A DNA stretch of 64,000 nucleotides from Liolophura sinensis (taxonomy: Eukaryota > Mollusca > Polyplacophora > Chitonida > Chitonidae): the NCBI RefSeq assembly GCF_032854445.1, contig NC_088300.1:63960984-64024983 (forward strand), given 5' to 3'. The translations under genes were made by a program, and so were the position numbers. Of the stretch, positions 24,314-36,265 are shown one piece after another. The notes beneath the pieces are model-generated. The model did not search any database, was not told the DNA's origin, and saw only the letters and a list, made by a program, of their open reading frames with translations. Numbering within the stretch: the first letter of the stretch is position 1; each line of letters opens with the position of its first letter.

Positions 24314-24329
24314 GGGGGGGGGGGGGGGG
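24314..24329. repeat. Poly(G) run
   Basis: Sixteen G in a row. It is prone to sequencing and assembly length error. Confidence 0.9.
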
Positions 24330-26452
24330 TGGTAGTTTCCACGTCCTTTCAGCTAATTTGCGCCTATCCTATTCAAATCCCACCAGAACGACTTCGTCGA
24401 TAATCTGTAATCCGATAATAAAGCGGAGTAGAGATCTAACAGGATGACGGCAAGGAGAGTTCTGGCTAACAGGGATAGGGAAATTAACAATTCTTTGTGC
24501 ACATCTAACCTGGGCTTTTTGTCTCACAGCCAACCACTGAACAGTCACCTCATAGTGAATAATCATATGTAAGGTAATGAGAAAGTCTTGAACATGGTGA
24601 TGTTCTGCTGTAATTACGTGGTTGCTGTCCAGCCAACATTTTGCAGTTGGCATGGTTGGTCACCAATTAACAAATTGTTGCCTAGTTACAAACTGACTTT
24701 ACTCTGGTGCATGGATGTTGGTAAATGTGGGTAACTTCTGATATCCAAATCCGTGGATACGCAGCTTTAAATTAACTCTTGAAATTTACGATGAAGTATT
24801 AACTTCATGGTAAACACAGCTTAGTGTGGCGAAATTTAGTCAGTGTACATGCTTCACAGTAATCGTTAATTGTGTCCTTATAACATAGTCCAGGCCTACA
24901 CTGTCCTATGGCCAATCAGGACATACACGAATAAATCAATCCTGTAAAGCCGTTATGTTTATTTCTAATTATGTTCCCAGAAGTCAGCCAAGTGCACTGA
25001 TCCAGTGCTTACATGGAACGAGGACCACTGCAATAGTGAGTGGATAGGAACTACCGAGTATCGTTAGGCTGTTCGAGCATTCTAATTTGGGAATGCGTTG
25101 GGTGAAAATAGGAAATTTACCATTCCTGAAAGCTAAAGGGTTCCAGGGGACATCAGCTGGTATACTAATTTAAACAGATTGCCGACATATAGATATCGCC
25201 ATGGACTGGTGGTAACCAGGCAGAGTATGATGAAGGGATACTTTTGGTTTGACAACAGTTTGATCAGTTTCAATGTGACCTTTGAAGGTCGTAAGGCATG
25301 TATTATGAGGGGTGGAGTAACAGTTTTACCAAGGACTATTTGGTGTTTGGATGTTAACTCTGAGGAAAGTCTAACGCTGTACTCAATTGGATGCAGTTCT
25401 AGATAACTCGCCAATACAATTATACCTTATAACATTGTCATTTGGGGCTAAATCCCCCTTTCAATGAAAAGGTGTGTTGAAGTGACGTATTTACTCAGAG
25501 TAAACTTGACAACGAAAGTTTACCCCTTTCCCCAGCATCGATGAGTGTGTACATACGGCTTTGTTAAACAAAAAACAATACATAGTTTGCTTTCAGGGAC
25601 AAAGATTACCCAGGATTACTCAGTGAAACACGGCATAAGACACGGGGGAGTTTAATTTTTTCCATTTACAAATTCCAACAACAATAACCCATCAGGCTTA
25701 TCCTAACCAAATGTCAGCACAAGTCAACCAGGAGAGAGGCCAGGCAAATATAGATCTCCAGGAAAGTCATCACAATATAATATTGTCGACAAAACAAATG
25801 TGTTGAGCACGCATGTTTGACTTCCCGTACTGACAAAAGCAGTGGCATTTCTTCTGACCTAGATGGTCATCATTAATTACACCTGGGAAATTTACGATTT
25901 CGGTACCGTGGTGATGTTCTCCCCGTTTCTCTTCCTATAAGCACTTGTACAAGAAAAGATGTGACTTCGATATCTACTTTACGTCCAGATAAAAACTCAA
26001 AGATCTTAATGACCTTGGGGCATAAACTAAATGTATTTAGTCGTGAAGTGTCGAATTGCTGCTCCTGTTTCATGTCACGATCTGCTTCTTGCGACAGGTC
26101 TGTTTAGCGAAGTGACTTCAAACAATGTGATTGAAATACAGCAAATACTTAATATATTACATGCTTTAAGATACGCGTCTGACCAGCAACCCGTTTCCAC
26201 TGCACATAACCTAAGTAATTTGGAAAGAATTATCAGTATTCGTAAATGTGACAATTACATTATACTTCCTCTACCCTTGTAATGTTTCTGGCAACTTGAG
26301 AAGAAATACTTGAATACTGGATCTCAGAAGTGGCCATTTATCGGAAGGGAAAACTGTGTCTGGTTTCACTAGGTTGTCATTTTTGTGAACCTGATAGGCA
26401 AAGTGTCTTTGGAGTCCTCATGACAAAACAGTTAAGTGCTAACTCTGAGAAG

Positions 26453-26522
26453 AGTGAGTGAGTGAGTGCTTGGGGTTTAACGTCGTACTCAACAATTTTT
26501 CAGTCATATGACGACGAAACTC
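26453..26522 (-). repeat. SINE family B tail fragment
   Basis: GTGAGTGAGTGCTTGGGG, TTAACGTCGTACTCAACA and CAGTCATATGACGACGAA form the reversed 3' end of family B. Confidence 0.9.
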
Positions 26523-26839
26523 TGAGAAGAGTCCTAAAGAGTATCGTATAATTATTGATCGTTAGGTGTGGTCGTCAGTTCTCTATGGCAATTAAGAACC
26601 ATCCCGGAATAACTGAGTATACAGAAAGCTGAACAAAACGGTAATTAACTTTTCCTAAAGGATTTACGTGTCCTTCTCCAACAAAAATCGTTAATTGCGT
26701 GCTGGTTGCCTATGGCTATGAGTAACTGTTGAAGGACTAACCAGAATCTCTGACGCTCTGTCTCCCAATTGTATTAAATCCCTCTCAACATGGAGATGTT
26801 GAGCCCGTATCCGCATCGAGTAGAACAAAACGGCCAGTT

Positions 26840-27150
26840 TGTGTATATGAACAGCTGCAATCAAAGCGCAACTGAAATAAGGTTTAATTAGTTACATCTT
26901 AAGAATTTGAATACACTATTTGAATACTGATTAATTTTATTCGCCTAAAGAGTATTCGTTGTGACTCTCTGTAATCGCTTAAACATTGTTGACTCTTCTT
27001 TACATGAATCTTTATTTCTGTACTTTTTGTAGTTTTTTGGTGGATTGTCTTCTATGTGCTTTCGGAAAATATTTTTGGGGTACCGCTCGAAACGTTAACA
27101 ATGATTGACGGCTGATGTACAAATGTCTTTTTCTAAGCATAGATTAAGGG
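26840..27150 (+). repeat. Block M repeat
   Basis: It has the block-M order: TGCAATCAAAGCGCAACTGA, a TTATTCGCC piece, GACTCTTCTTTACATGA, GATTGACGGCTG and AAATGTC...GCATAGA. Confidence 0.75.
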
Positions 27151-28260
27151 TGTCAACAGATTATCAAGGCTTGGCAATCTACTTGTTTCGATGTACCCAT
27201 ATGTTAGTCGATCCTTCATTAGTGTTACGATTATCAATATTTTCTGTGTATATTATATTATTATCTGCGACTTTATAGTGATATGCACTATGTATATGTT
27301 TCATGTTATCTGAGGCATAAAAACCTTGGGAATCTCCACTTTCTTCCCAGACACACTCTTTTCCCCAAAGGTATGTTTAATGTGTATACATCTATGGATA
27401 TGTCCAGCTAAGTCAACGATATCTGAATTTCTGTCAGCCCTTTGATCTCCCCGCCAGTGTTACCAGGAAAATACTTGAAGAATGGCGGAGTTAATTTCTG
27501 CGATCAATTGTTCAAGTTTATTGTTCTATTTAATTTTATTTGCTACATTATCCGTACCATCCGAGGTTCAATTTAATATCTCACGATTCTTTCTTTTGCA
27601 AAATATAGTTGTTCACATGAAAAGTAATGCTAATTTCACCTCTGAACTCGGACATTCCATCGTAGTATATAAGACAATGTACTGTTCAGCCAAATCATTT
27701 TGATCCTTTGGTTACCTATTGCTGTTTCCATTTCTACACTTTTGTTTCTTTCTTTGTCGCACATCTTCTGTTGCTTGTTGTTTTTTTTCTTCTTGATATC
27801 CGCGAGAACGCCCATAAATCGTAAAGCTTTAAGACGGGTAATTCGCCAAACTTCACTACCTTTTCACGTTCAGCCAACCTTTTTCTACAGATCACCTGCA
27901 AGACCAAATATCCATAGTCATGAATACTTTATGAACAACAGTAGTGTTAGTCAAACATAATTGTATTCGATTAGATGCCATCCCATGTTCTCAATAACAA
28001 TGTCCGATATCCGTGAATGTACTTTGTAGCCCAAGCGTTTTGATCTTTTAAGTATCTATTTCCTTTTTTCCACAACTTTGTCTCCTTTTTTGTCATATAT
28101 CTTCTATTTCTTGTTCTTTTGTCAGATCTTGAAGTATTATACATGAATATTATGTTCACTCCCAACAGATCTTGTAATGCAGTATTTCATACAATATAAA
28201 TGATGCATGATATGTATGATGAATAATAAAAGATTCGTGGCTGGCGGAAATGCTCTCTGA
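27151..28260. other. No gene seen
   Basis: AT-rich. A short internal similarity exists between about 27700-27960 and 27995-28160 (TTTTGATC...TATTTCC...TTGTTTC...CACATCTTC-like text), and a further related piece lies at 31920-32050. These may be parts of another dispersed repeat. Confidence 0.45.
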
Positions 28261-28264
28261 AGAG

Positions 28265-29010
28265 GTTGGCAAACACTCAAAATCTAAATATTGTATCTAC
28301 TCAACCAACCTGCAGTTGGCCAAAGCCTGATCATAACGATGGCGAGCCTATTCTAAACTATAATACTGTCAACATAAAGTTTCATATGAATTGTTTATGT
28401 CGCCTTGTTTTGCCTGGAATTAATCAAACCTCTTTACGTAATGATCTTCAAAGTTTGTGCCAGATAGAACAATATCCAAATTCGGTTATGTCCAACAAAA
28501 GCGGTTTCAGTTAATCATCCTCAAACTAGCCGAATAACAACAACAACGTCTCCATTACAAGATTTACTAGCTCATTTTTTATTAACGTCAGAGAAACACA
28601 CCCACAGTGTTTTCTGGCTTCAGTAGGACCTGAGGCTTTTTGCCTTGACATTAGATGTCTTCTTCGGCTCATTTATTCCCAGTGATCGATGCAGAGTGGT
28701 GAAGATAGCCACGCGAATTGCTTTGTCCTTATAAAGGGGTGTAAGTAAAGAGAATGTTCAAACCCTATATGGATATTACCTCATAACATGTGTAGCTAAA
28801 AACATTTCTGCGATTCCAAACTCATAAATCAAGGTCATCATTACCTCGCTTTAGCCTTCATGTCCAGGTGTGATCCCAAATGAGATAAACGTTTATCCAT
28901 GCCTGTCGTTAGTGTATACAATGTTACTTCAGTAAACCCACCGCCTCCATCTAATTTCCTGACGTCGTTAACTCTTACACAATGTTACTGTGTACATGAT
29001 GATCCCAGTG
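28265..29010 (-). repeat. Module Y, copy 1 (decayed)
   Basis: It matches 34045-34760 over CCTGCAGTTGGCC-like text, ACTAGCC-AATAACAACAAC, TCCATTACAAGATTTACTAG, AGGTGTGATCCCAA and GTTAACTCTT. Frameshifts and stops break the frame that stays open in copy 2. Confidence 0.75.
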
Positions 29011-29699
29011 CCGTCGAGTATACATAGACACTGAGCAGCCCTGTAAATATAAGTTTGAGTCGGCTCTAGTCACCGACACCGAGTCACCTTCAGTGACATT
29101 GTGTCTCCACTGTACATGAGAGATCACCGAACAATCTATACAGTGAGGTGTCAACACCATCCCCGCCCACCTTACTTAGCATCGCACACATACGTCTTCT
29201 ACTTACAGGTGCATATTTATACTTGAGTTTCAAATACATCCACCGTTCCAAGAAAAAGGTTATGTGGAAAGCATCCTGATTTGTAACGTATTCGAAGTAT
29301 CTTCAGTGGAGCCATTTTTATTCTATTTTTACGAAATCATTGTACCAGGTGTACTTCGACCGTACCTCATGACATTACTGCAGTCTTCTATGCATGTTAT
29401 TTGGGACTACAAACTGTTGAATGTCTTCATGATAGCTCTTCAAGTGTAAGTTCAAGTGACGTCAGGAAAGCACATATTCTGATTTCTTGATAACTTTGTT
29501 CAAGGTTGAATGTACCAAGAGTTTCACTGACTACCACAGTGTAGAATAATTTTGTTGTTGTTGACCCATGGATCGCGTGTTCGAATCCAGTTTTTCCTTG
29601 TTCCGATGTGGGACCTGGTCTGGAGCAGTGCTTTCCTGTTTGCTCTGTCTTGTTCTCTCCGCCCATAAATTCAAATTGAAGTAATAAAATTCATGACAA

Positions 29700-31620
29700 A
29701 AAAAATTTCATGAATGTCCTTTGATAACTGTGAAGTTGTGTTACTGACTCGACCTCAACCTCGCTTGTTTTTAATTCATTACATTACTACTTTTTTCCGG
29801 ACTGTGTTAATAAAAACGTCTTTGGCTTTTCCACAGTGTTCAGACTATTGGAAATTTGAATGTTTTTACCATGCACAATGTTGGTATAAACAGCCCGATC
29901 AGGTCATTGTGAACACTCACCAGTTTTGTCTCTGACGACAATCTCGACCAAGCCTGTACACCTAGCCAACCACCATTTACCTAGGTCATTTACATAGCGC
30001 GGTGCAAAAACAAAAACTGAAAATGCCCAGAGAGATGACAATACAGATCGATTCACAAATTCTGTGAACTGTGATTGGCTAAATCTACCAGGACCTCTTG
30101 GGACAATTTAACTAAGGCGATGATAAGGGTTACTTGATCACGGGGATGGATTTCCACGTCCTTGCCACTAATCTGCTCCCATCCTCTCAGTGAGCTATCA
30201 GCGGCTCATCGGGGATTTTTCAATCACCAAAGTCCCAATCGGCTCAATCGGTAATCTGTAATCCGATAATAAAGGGCAGATTAGACATAATAGGATGACT
30301 GCAATGATAGACTAGCTCAAACGGTTAGGGAAATTAACAATTGCTCCGATACCTATAACCTGGGCGCTTTTTCTCCTAGTCAACCAATGATCAATCACCA
30401 TAATATACACCATACGGCGAGTGGCGTTTTGAGTTGCGTCGGATAAGACGCTATATGATACCCTGTTCTAGCCCAGGGGGAAACAGATCACCTAATTATC
30501 CTATTTTGGTTCTAAATCAGCCCCATACAAAGTCCACTTTATTGCGGGGACCCTGGTCTTCCACCACTTCATATCAGTTAATGTACTAATCTGAAATGCT
30601 GGCATGTAGATTCTAGGGTGGTTGTAATCAACCAGAATACGGTAAATTAAAGATTTTCTGTAAGGGGAAACCTTCGGATAAACGATACTTCGATCACTTT
30701 TATTGTGTCGTCAAAGCAACCCATTTATTCAAATGGATGTTGCCAAACATGCAGTATCTGGAGAGTTATAGCAGTATTTATCCCAGGACTATTGCTGTTT
30801 GGATCTTAATCCCAAGGAAAGCCTAACGCTGTCGACTCACTTTGATACTAGTCTTGATAGCCGCTAACATAGTTATACCCAATAACACGGTCATCTGGAG
30901 TTAAATCTCTCTTTGAATCGCGTAAAGATGTGTTGAAGTGACTCTGTCAAACAACAATGAAATAGAGAAATAAATATCCACTCTTTTTCTCTTCTCTTCT
31001 CACTTTCCGTTGAAAGCTTATAATTTTACTGTGTATGGTTGTATACGTATTTATGTGGGCCAAATATGCATCTGACCCACAAACCGGTTTTTACTGTACA
31101 CAAGATAAACAATTTGGAAAGAATTACCACTGTTCGCGAATGAGACTTAATTGCATTATTCTGACTCTCCCATTGCAATGTTTCTGACAATCTGGTAAGA
31201 AAGATTCGTATATTGGTGATCCGACGTGCCAATTTACTGGAAGCGAAAACTGTGAGTGAGTCAGCTATATTGTAACGTTTGTGAATCCCGATAAACAAAC
31301 TGGGTTTGCTGTCCTTCATGGAAATGCAGCGAAGTCCTTACAATAGGATAATGAGATTAGGGCTGTCGACTAATTGTATAACTATTGATCGTTAGGCATG
31401 CCCGTTCGTTTACTGTCACAAACAAGAACCATCCGCTGATCACAGATCATATAGAAAAGAAAAACACAAGGATAACTACCTTTTCATACCGGACTTTCCT
31501 ACGTGTCATTCTGAAATAAGAATCGATAACTGGGTACAGATTGTCCATGGTTACAGCAAGCCTGTTGTAAGTAACTGTGGAAAGAGTGGCTAGAATATCT
31601 GGTACTCTGCTCTAGTTGAT
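29700..31620 (-). repeat. Local duplication unit U3
   Basis: It shares the U1/U2 block order with larger deletions: GATTGGCTAAATCTACCAGG, CGATAATAAAG, CACCATACGGCGAGTGGCG, CCTAACGCTGTCGACTC and ACTATTGATCGTTAGGC. Parts of the first-exon-like frame are rearranged. Confidence 0.65.
31026..31319 (-). CDS. Conserved open frame in U3, possible exon (97 residues)
   Basis: It is a homologue of the frame at 23279-23470, beginning MKDSKPSLFIGIHK with SSKLARRITN downstream. It stays open for 97 residues. I recognise no domain. Confidence 0.3.
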   Translation of the reverse strand: MKDSKPSLFIGIHKRYNIADSLTVFASSKLARRITNIRIFLTRLSETLQWESQNNAIKSHSRTVVILSKLFILCTVKTGLWVRCIFGPHKYVYNHTQ

Positions 31621-32135
31621 AGAGAAACTTAACGCATGTTATTTATTTGTTTTGGGGGGGGGGGGGGTTGTTTCTTTTTTTATACGTTTTTTAAAATGTT
31701 TTTTTCTAATATACCTTAGTGATTGAATAGAGTTAATCTGTTTAACAAGCACACGGTTTAAAGGTGTTACATTTGGGGACAACTGTAGCAGGTCACAATC
31801 CAACATACAGCTCAGACCTCATACTTTGTACTCCCTCACACGAGGAAATATTGAAAATATTTATAAATATAGCTAGAATATGCTCTCCACATTTACTAAT
31901 ACTGAGCGTTGTTGTTCTGGCTAGATGTTTGATCCTTTGGGGATCTTTTGCTTTATTTTCCACATTTTTGCCTCTTTGTTTGTCACATATCTCCTATTGC
32001 TCAAATCTTCAAAGTCGATCTATATGTACTAGTATTTTTTTTTTTATAAAAGACAGTATACTGAATAGCGCAGTTAGGGATTTATTGTAACTATTCCAAC
32101 GGTGCCCACTTCCAACATATTTTGTGAATGAAATA
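31621..32135. other. No gene seen; poly(G) run
   Basis: It contains a G run (31654-31667) and a T-rich tract at about 32036-32044. The 108-residue frame at 31764-32090 has no recognisable motif. Confidence 0.45.
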
Positions 32136-32139
32136 TCTG

Positions 32140-32478
32140 ATACTATGGAGCGTCTGGTTCGGGAGTAGATCCAGCGTCAATCCTGGATCGAGTCACACCT
32201 AAGACTTTAAAAGAGGAAGTTGCAGCTTCCTCGATTGGCGTTCAGCATGAAGGGGATAGTGCAAGGACTAGTTGACCCGTATCAGTATAATGGCTCGGGC
32301 GGGGCAGCTTACTTGCCTTCGGTAAGGCGTCTCAGTGAAGCAGCACTAGACAAAAGAGCGGTGGAAATCTGTCCTGCAACAATGAGGCACATTACATGCA
32401 CTCTAATGATTTCTTTGTCGTCATATGACTGAAAAATTGTTAAGTACAACATTAAACCCCAAGCACTCACTCACTCTG
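32140..32478 (+). repeat. SINE family B, 5' truncated
   Basis: It starts inside the head (CGTCAATCCTGGATCGAGTC), keeps the full body (ACTTGCCTTCGGTAAGGCG, AGTGAAGCAGCACTAGA) and ends AACCCCAAGCACTCACTCAC. Confidence 0.9.
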
Positions 32479-32984
32479 ACGCAATGTAAATGCATTATAT
32501 ACAATAAAACACTTGCAACTGGCGTAAATACTGTCTCTTTTGAGCTAAATAACCTCCCCAAAAGGTAAATATCTTATGTTATCTAACCAAATTACAGCTA
32601 GCCAATGGCCAACAAACAAACTGATTTGCGAGGAAAGCAGCGCGACGATGAGCGAGCGGGGGTCTTCTTTAAGAAAATTTCATCCTTCAACTTGTCATAT
32701 AAGCTAGCTCCTCTGACATCTGATGAAATGATAGATTGCTACATCTATTTGATTGATGTTTCACGCTGTGGTTAGGTGTTGGACGAGACCTATAGCGATG
32801 GTAGTTTCAATTTTCACATAGTAAATTATCCATGGTTGGACAGCAGTATACCGCAGGGTTACATATTTCGCCATGTAGCATTTGTTAGATTCCGTGTGTT
32901 GCGTGACGAATTCACAAGTTATTATTGCAAAAACTAGTGTGTCAAGGTTATTTCAGGAAACGCCTTCGCTCTAAGTTTCTTAAG

Positions 32985-33620
32985 ATTTACGATGAGTACA
33001 ATTCTCAAAAGTAAATATGGATAGACCATCCAGAATCTCTAGCCCCGGGTTAATCTGAATTGGACACAGTTACGAAGCAGGATTCCGAGGCCACACGCCT
33101 ACATATCCACGTGGCTATATGATGAGTTGCATTATGGTTTATTGTGGTTGACGGATAGTACGCGAATGTCTGTTTCGATTGACGATGGCCTGATCGGAGA
33201 GTTTATACCGAGTGCATGAACTTTAATTTGCTAAATCTACCAGGACCTCCAGGGACAACCTAACCAAGGTTATGATCGGAAACTGCGCGGTGGGGAAGGG
33301 TTACTAGATCAGAGGGATAGCTTTGCATATCCTTTCAGCTAATCGCGCCGACCCTCTCACTGCGTTATCAGCGGCCCACCGAGGTTTGTTCAATTCCCAA
33401 ATCACATTAGAATGGCTCAGTCGGTAATACGTAATGCGATAATAAAGTGGAGTGTAGACCTAATTGAATGACAGCAATAACAGATTCTAGCTAAAACAGT
33501 AAGGGAAATTAACAATTGCTTCTGTGCGTACGATCAGTCACCTCGGGTAATATACACCATACGGCGAGGGGCATTATTGTGACTGTTGTGTGGTATAAGG
33601 CGCTACATGATTTCTTATAC
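32985..33620 (-). repeat. Local duplication unit U4 (partial)
   Basis: It has only two U blocks: AGAATCTCTAGCCCC (33030-33050) and the segment from CTAAATCTACCAGGACCTC to CACCATACGGCGAG. The blocks between them are missing. A small block-M piece (GGTTGACGGATAGTACG...TGTCTGTTTCG) lies between. Confidence 0.65.
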
Positions 33621-33634
33621 GAACCGATTTGTAC

Positions 33635-33950
33635 CCGCTTCGGTGACCCAATCCATAAAATGTTTGCCTCGGGAGACCCGGAGATCAATTCCGGGTTGGG
33701 TCATACCAAAGACGTTCTATAAATGGTAAAAATGGTACAGGTTGCTGCATCACTTGTCGCTAAGCACTGAGAGAATGCGGTTAGAAAACAGAGCTGGCTG
33801 ATCCGTTGTCAGTATAATGTGACTGGATGAGTTGTCTGAGCATTGGTAACATGGACTCCTATAAGAAGACATAGTGTATGAACTCACACCGAATGACTCC
33901 TCGTCGTCAAATGCAAAATCGTTAAGTACGACGTAAAACCCCGAGCATCT
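33635..33950 (+). repeat. SINE family C
   Basis: It has a decayed head, a B-box-like GATCAATTCCGGGTTGGGTC, GTCAGTATAATGTGACTGGA and an end AAAACCCCGAGCA. It is close to the 14655 copy. Confidence 0.8.
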
Positions 33951-34044
33951 GGCAACTGACATAAATACCCTATAGAGAACTGGATCAGATATCGATCCAC
34001 ACTAAGACATCAGTATTTTACCATAGTTTGCCCTCTTTATCTTT

Positions 34045-34760
34045 AGGTTTTGGCTAAAAAGCCAAAAGATCTGGTTGGATCAGATAAGACATTTAACACA
34101 TGGAAACTAAAATACTGGCAATATGAAGCTATATGCCATTGTTCATGTCGCCTCCTGTCATTTGCGATTTGTAAAACCTCTTCAAACAACTTTCTTGAAA
34201 ATAACACACCATGCTGGGGCGAGGCATTTCTGACTGGCTTCAGGGTATCCTGTTTTTAACTTTCAGATCATAAAAGATTGATATTGCTCAAACTAGCCAA
34301 ATAACAACAACTTCTCCATTACAAGATTTACTAGGTCATGTTAATTTTCTCCGAGTGTTTTCTGGTTTCACTAGGCCTCGAGGCGTCTTTTGCGACAGAT
34401 TTAATCTCAATGATCGATTTAGATTGGTGAATGAAACCTTGCGCATCATGGATTTGTTGTGCTAAACCGGTGAAGGCGGATTGATTGTGAAAAGCCTGGA
34501 TAAATATCACCCTATCACTTTCGTAACCAAACTGAAACACTTGTGCAATCCCAAGCCAGTAAATCACGCGAACTGGGATACTATTTCCATGGGTATTACT
34601 AACCCGCAATAGCCTATATGCCCAGGTGTGATCCCAAGTGAGAATGATTGGACGATGACCCATGTCTGACGCTAATGAATACAAAGTTACTTCAATAAAT
34701 ACCCCGTGTCCATCGATTTCCCCTCGTCATTAACTCTTGTACAATGTCATTCTGTTATAA
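34045..34760 (-). repeat. Module Y, copy 2 (best preserved)
   Basis: Partner of copies at 28265-29010 and, in two separated pieces, 40085-41290. It contains the open frame at 34331-34720. Confidence 0.75.
34331..34720 (-). CDS. Open frame in module Y, possible exon (129 residues)
   Basis: The frame runs from a possible start-of-exon at GAAATCGATG through TEVTLY/IEVTLYSL-like text, LTWDHTWAYRLL and ESDRVIF to a TAG at 34331. Copies 1 and 3 place a plausible acceptor AG just before the same GAAAT point and keep the EVTLYTL-like stretch, but are broken later. The protein is soluble-looking and mixed in charge. I recognise no family. It may be an exon of a duplicated gene or of a transposon. Confidence 0.35.
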   Translation of the reverse strand, partial: EIDGHGVFIEVTLYSLASDMGHRPIILTWDHTWAYRLLRVSNTHGNSIPVRVIYWLGIAQVFQFGYESDRVIFIQAFHNQSAFTGLAQQIHDAQGFIHQSKSIIEIKSVAKDASRPSETRKHSEKINMT

Positions 34761-35639
34761 TGACTTCATTGTCGGGTATTGCATAGATGCCGATAAACCC
34801 TGACAATATAATTTTGTGGAGAAGCTGCCGATGCCGTTTGTCCTTCTGTGCGTCCAATCCCCAAGAGCGACCACCCACCGATCTGACTTGTGTACAGTGA
34901 TGTGTTATTACTGTTTCCACCCACCATATTCAGCTCGTAAACGCACGTCATCTGCAGGGACAGGGAATGTTATCCGAACCTTAGCGGTATTGTGTGGCTT
35001 CATCTACTCCGTATAGTTTACACGCCTTGTTCGTGACCCAGGTCTTAAACGGTCCCTTTTTGTCAACACGGTCTGTATTTGAAGAGAACCTTATCGATGA
35101 TTAATACAACTGACGTTAAAATGCGTCATGTTTACATCTGATAATGTCAAACATGTAGCGCGAGCAAGGCCATAAGCAGCCCATTCTTGTCAACACCATT
35201 ATGGGGTCATTTGAATATGTTTACAGTTCAGAAGGTTTTCATTGAACTTTGTTGTTGTAACAGTTGTTGGGATTTGAAATGGAATTAGGACTAAAAGTTT
35301 GATTAGAGTGTATATACTTTTATACTACAAATTACTAGAAACGTTTCTTGAGTCAAATGACGGCTAATTATGATAAAATGCCGTACATATTGATGACTAG
35401 AGTGCTCTGGTATATATTATGCATAACTACAGCAAATATCCATAATTATGAATATTTTATGAGCGACAAATCCGGTAGTCAAAGATAACATTGTTTTAAG
35501 CCCTGATTTATTCACCTGTTGTAACACGGTGTATTATAAGTGACATGGTTATAGAATACGCAAATATATGGGTCATAATATGAAGGTTACTGACACCATA
35601 CATTTCTATATCCTATCACTGAGTAACCATGTAACAAAT

Positions 35640-36265
35640 TTACCTTACAAAGACCCATCATTTCAGTGCAGAAGACCGATGTACAGCCGAATCGCTTCAG
35701 TGATGTGACCATTGTATGCACAATCCAGCAAAGGGAGATAACCTACTCAGCAGACAAATTGGATGTCGACTGCAGGATTCGAGAATATATCTGTAGCCCA
35801 CTTGACCATTGTTGTCCAATGAAAAGCGGAGTAATATCTGATGGGATATAAAATTTCAACTCTTTCTGGACTCGTCCAGGCTGTTTATGCCGAGTTCCAA
35901 ATTTGACTCGCAGTGAACACTGTCCGAACTGTTTGATTTCCCTTAATAAAGAGTTGGCCAGCCATGTTGACTTCTTTGGTCCCATAGCTGTAGGTGAGAG
36001 CGGCTATAACACCAGACGACAAGCGACAAGAAAACACATATGTACGTTGACCGACATCTATGATTTAGGTTTCCAGACGTCTAATCTTCTGTAAAGGCTA
36101 CGTGATGAAAACTCCCGGGAAACATTCGATATTTTATAACAACAGAATCCTCATTGGTTCATTGAAGAACAAATGACAGAGTCATTGATAGTTCGGTCTT
36201 TCTTGATTCCACACTGTTGGATTTCAAAGGATAAGTGAGGGTCTTATGCTAAAGTGAACATGAAC
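35640..36265 (+). repeat. Module Z, copy 1
   Basis: It is homologous to 44450-44960, from TTTGGTCCCATAGC...GGCTATAACACC through TTCGATATTTTATAACAACAGAATC to CATTGATAGTTCGG. Confidence 0.75.
35852..36094 (+). CDS. Conserved open frame in module Z, copy 1
   Basis: It codes an 80-residue frame with several cysteines (CLCRV, EHCPNC) followed by FFGPIAVGESGYNTRR and a stop. The second half matches FCGPIAKGGIGYNTKRRR at 44478-44771, with mostly silent third-base differences over the core. It may be the last exon of a gene. No family is recognised. Confidence 0.35.
   Translation, partial: NFNSFWTRPGCLCRVPNLTRSEHCPNCLISLNKELASHVDFFGPIAVGESGYNTRRQATRKHICTLTDIYDLGFQTSNLL

Larger units (their letters stand above)
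23855..26860 (-). repeat. Local duplication unit U2
   Basis: It carries the same ordered blocks as U1, offset by about 2.5 kb, with indels between blocks. It holds a 16-base G run at 24314-24329 that is absent from U1. Confidence 0.7.
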
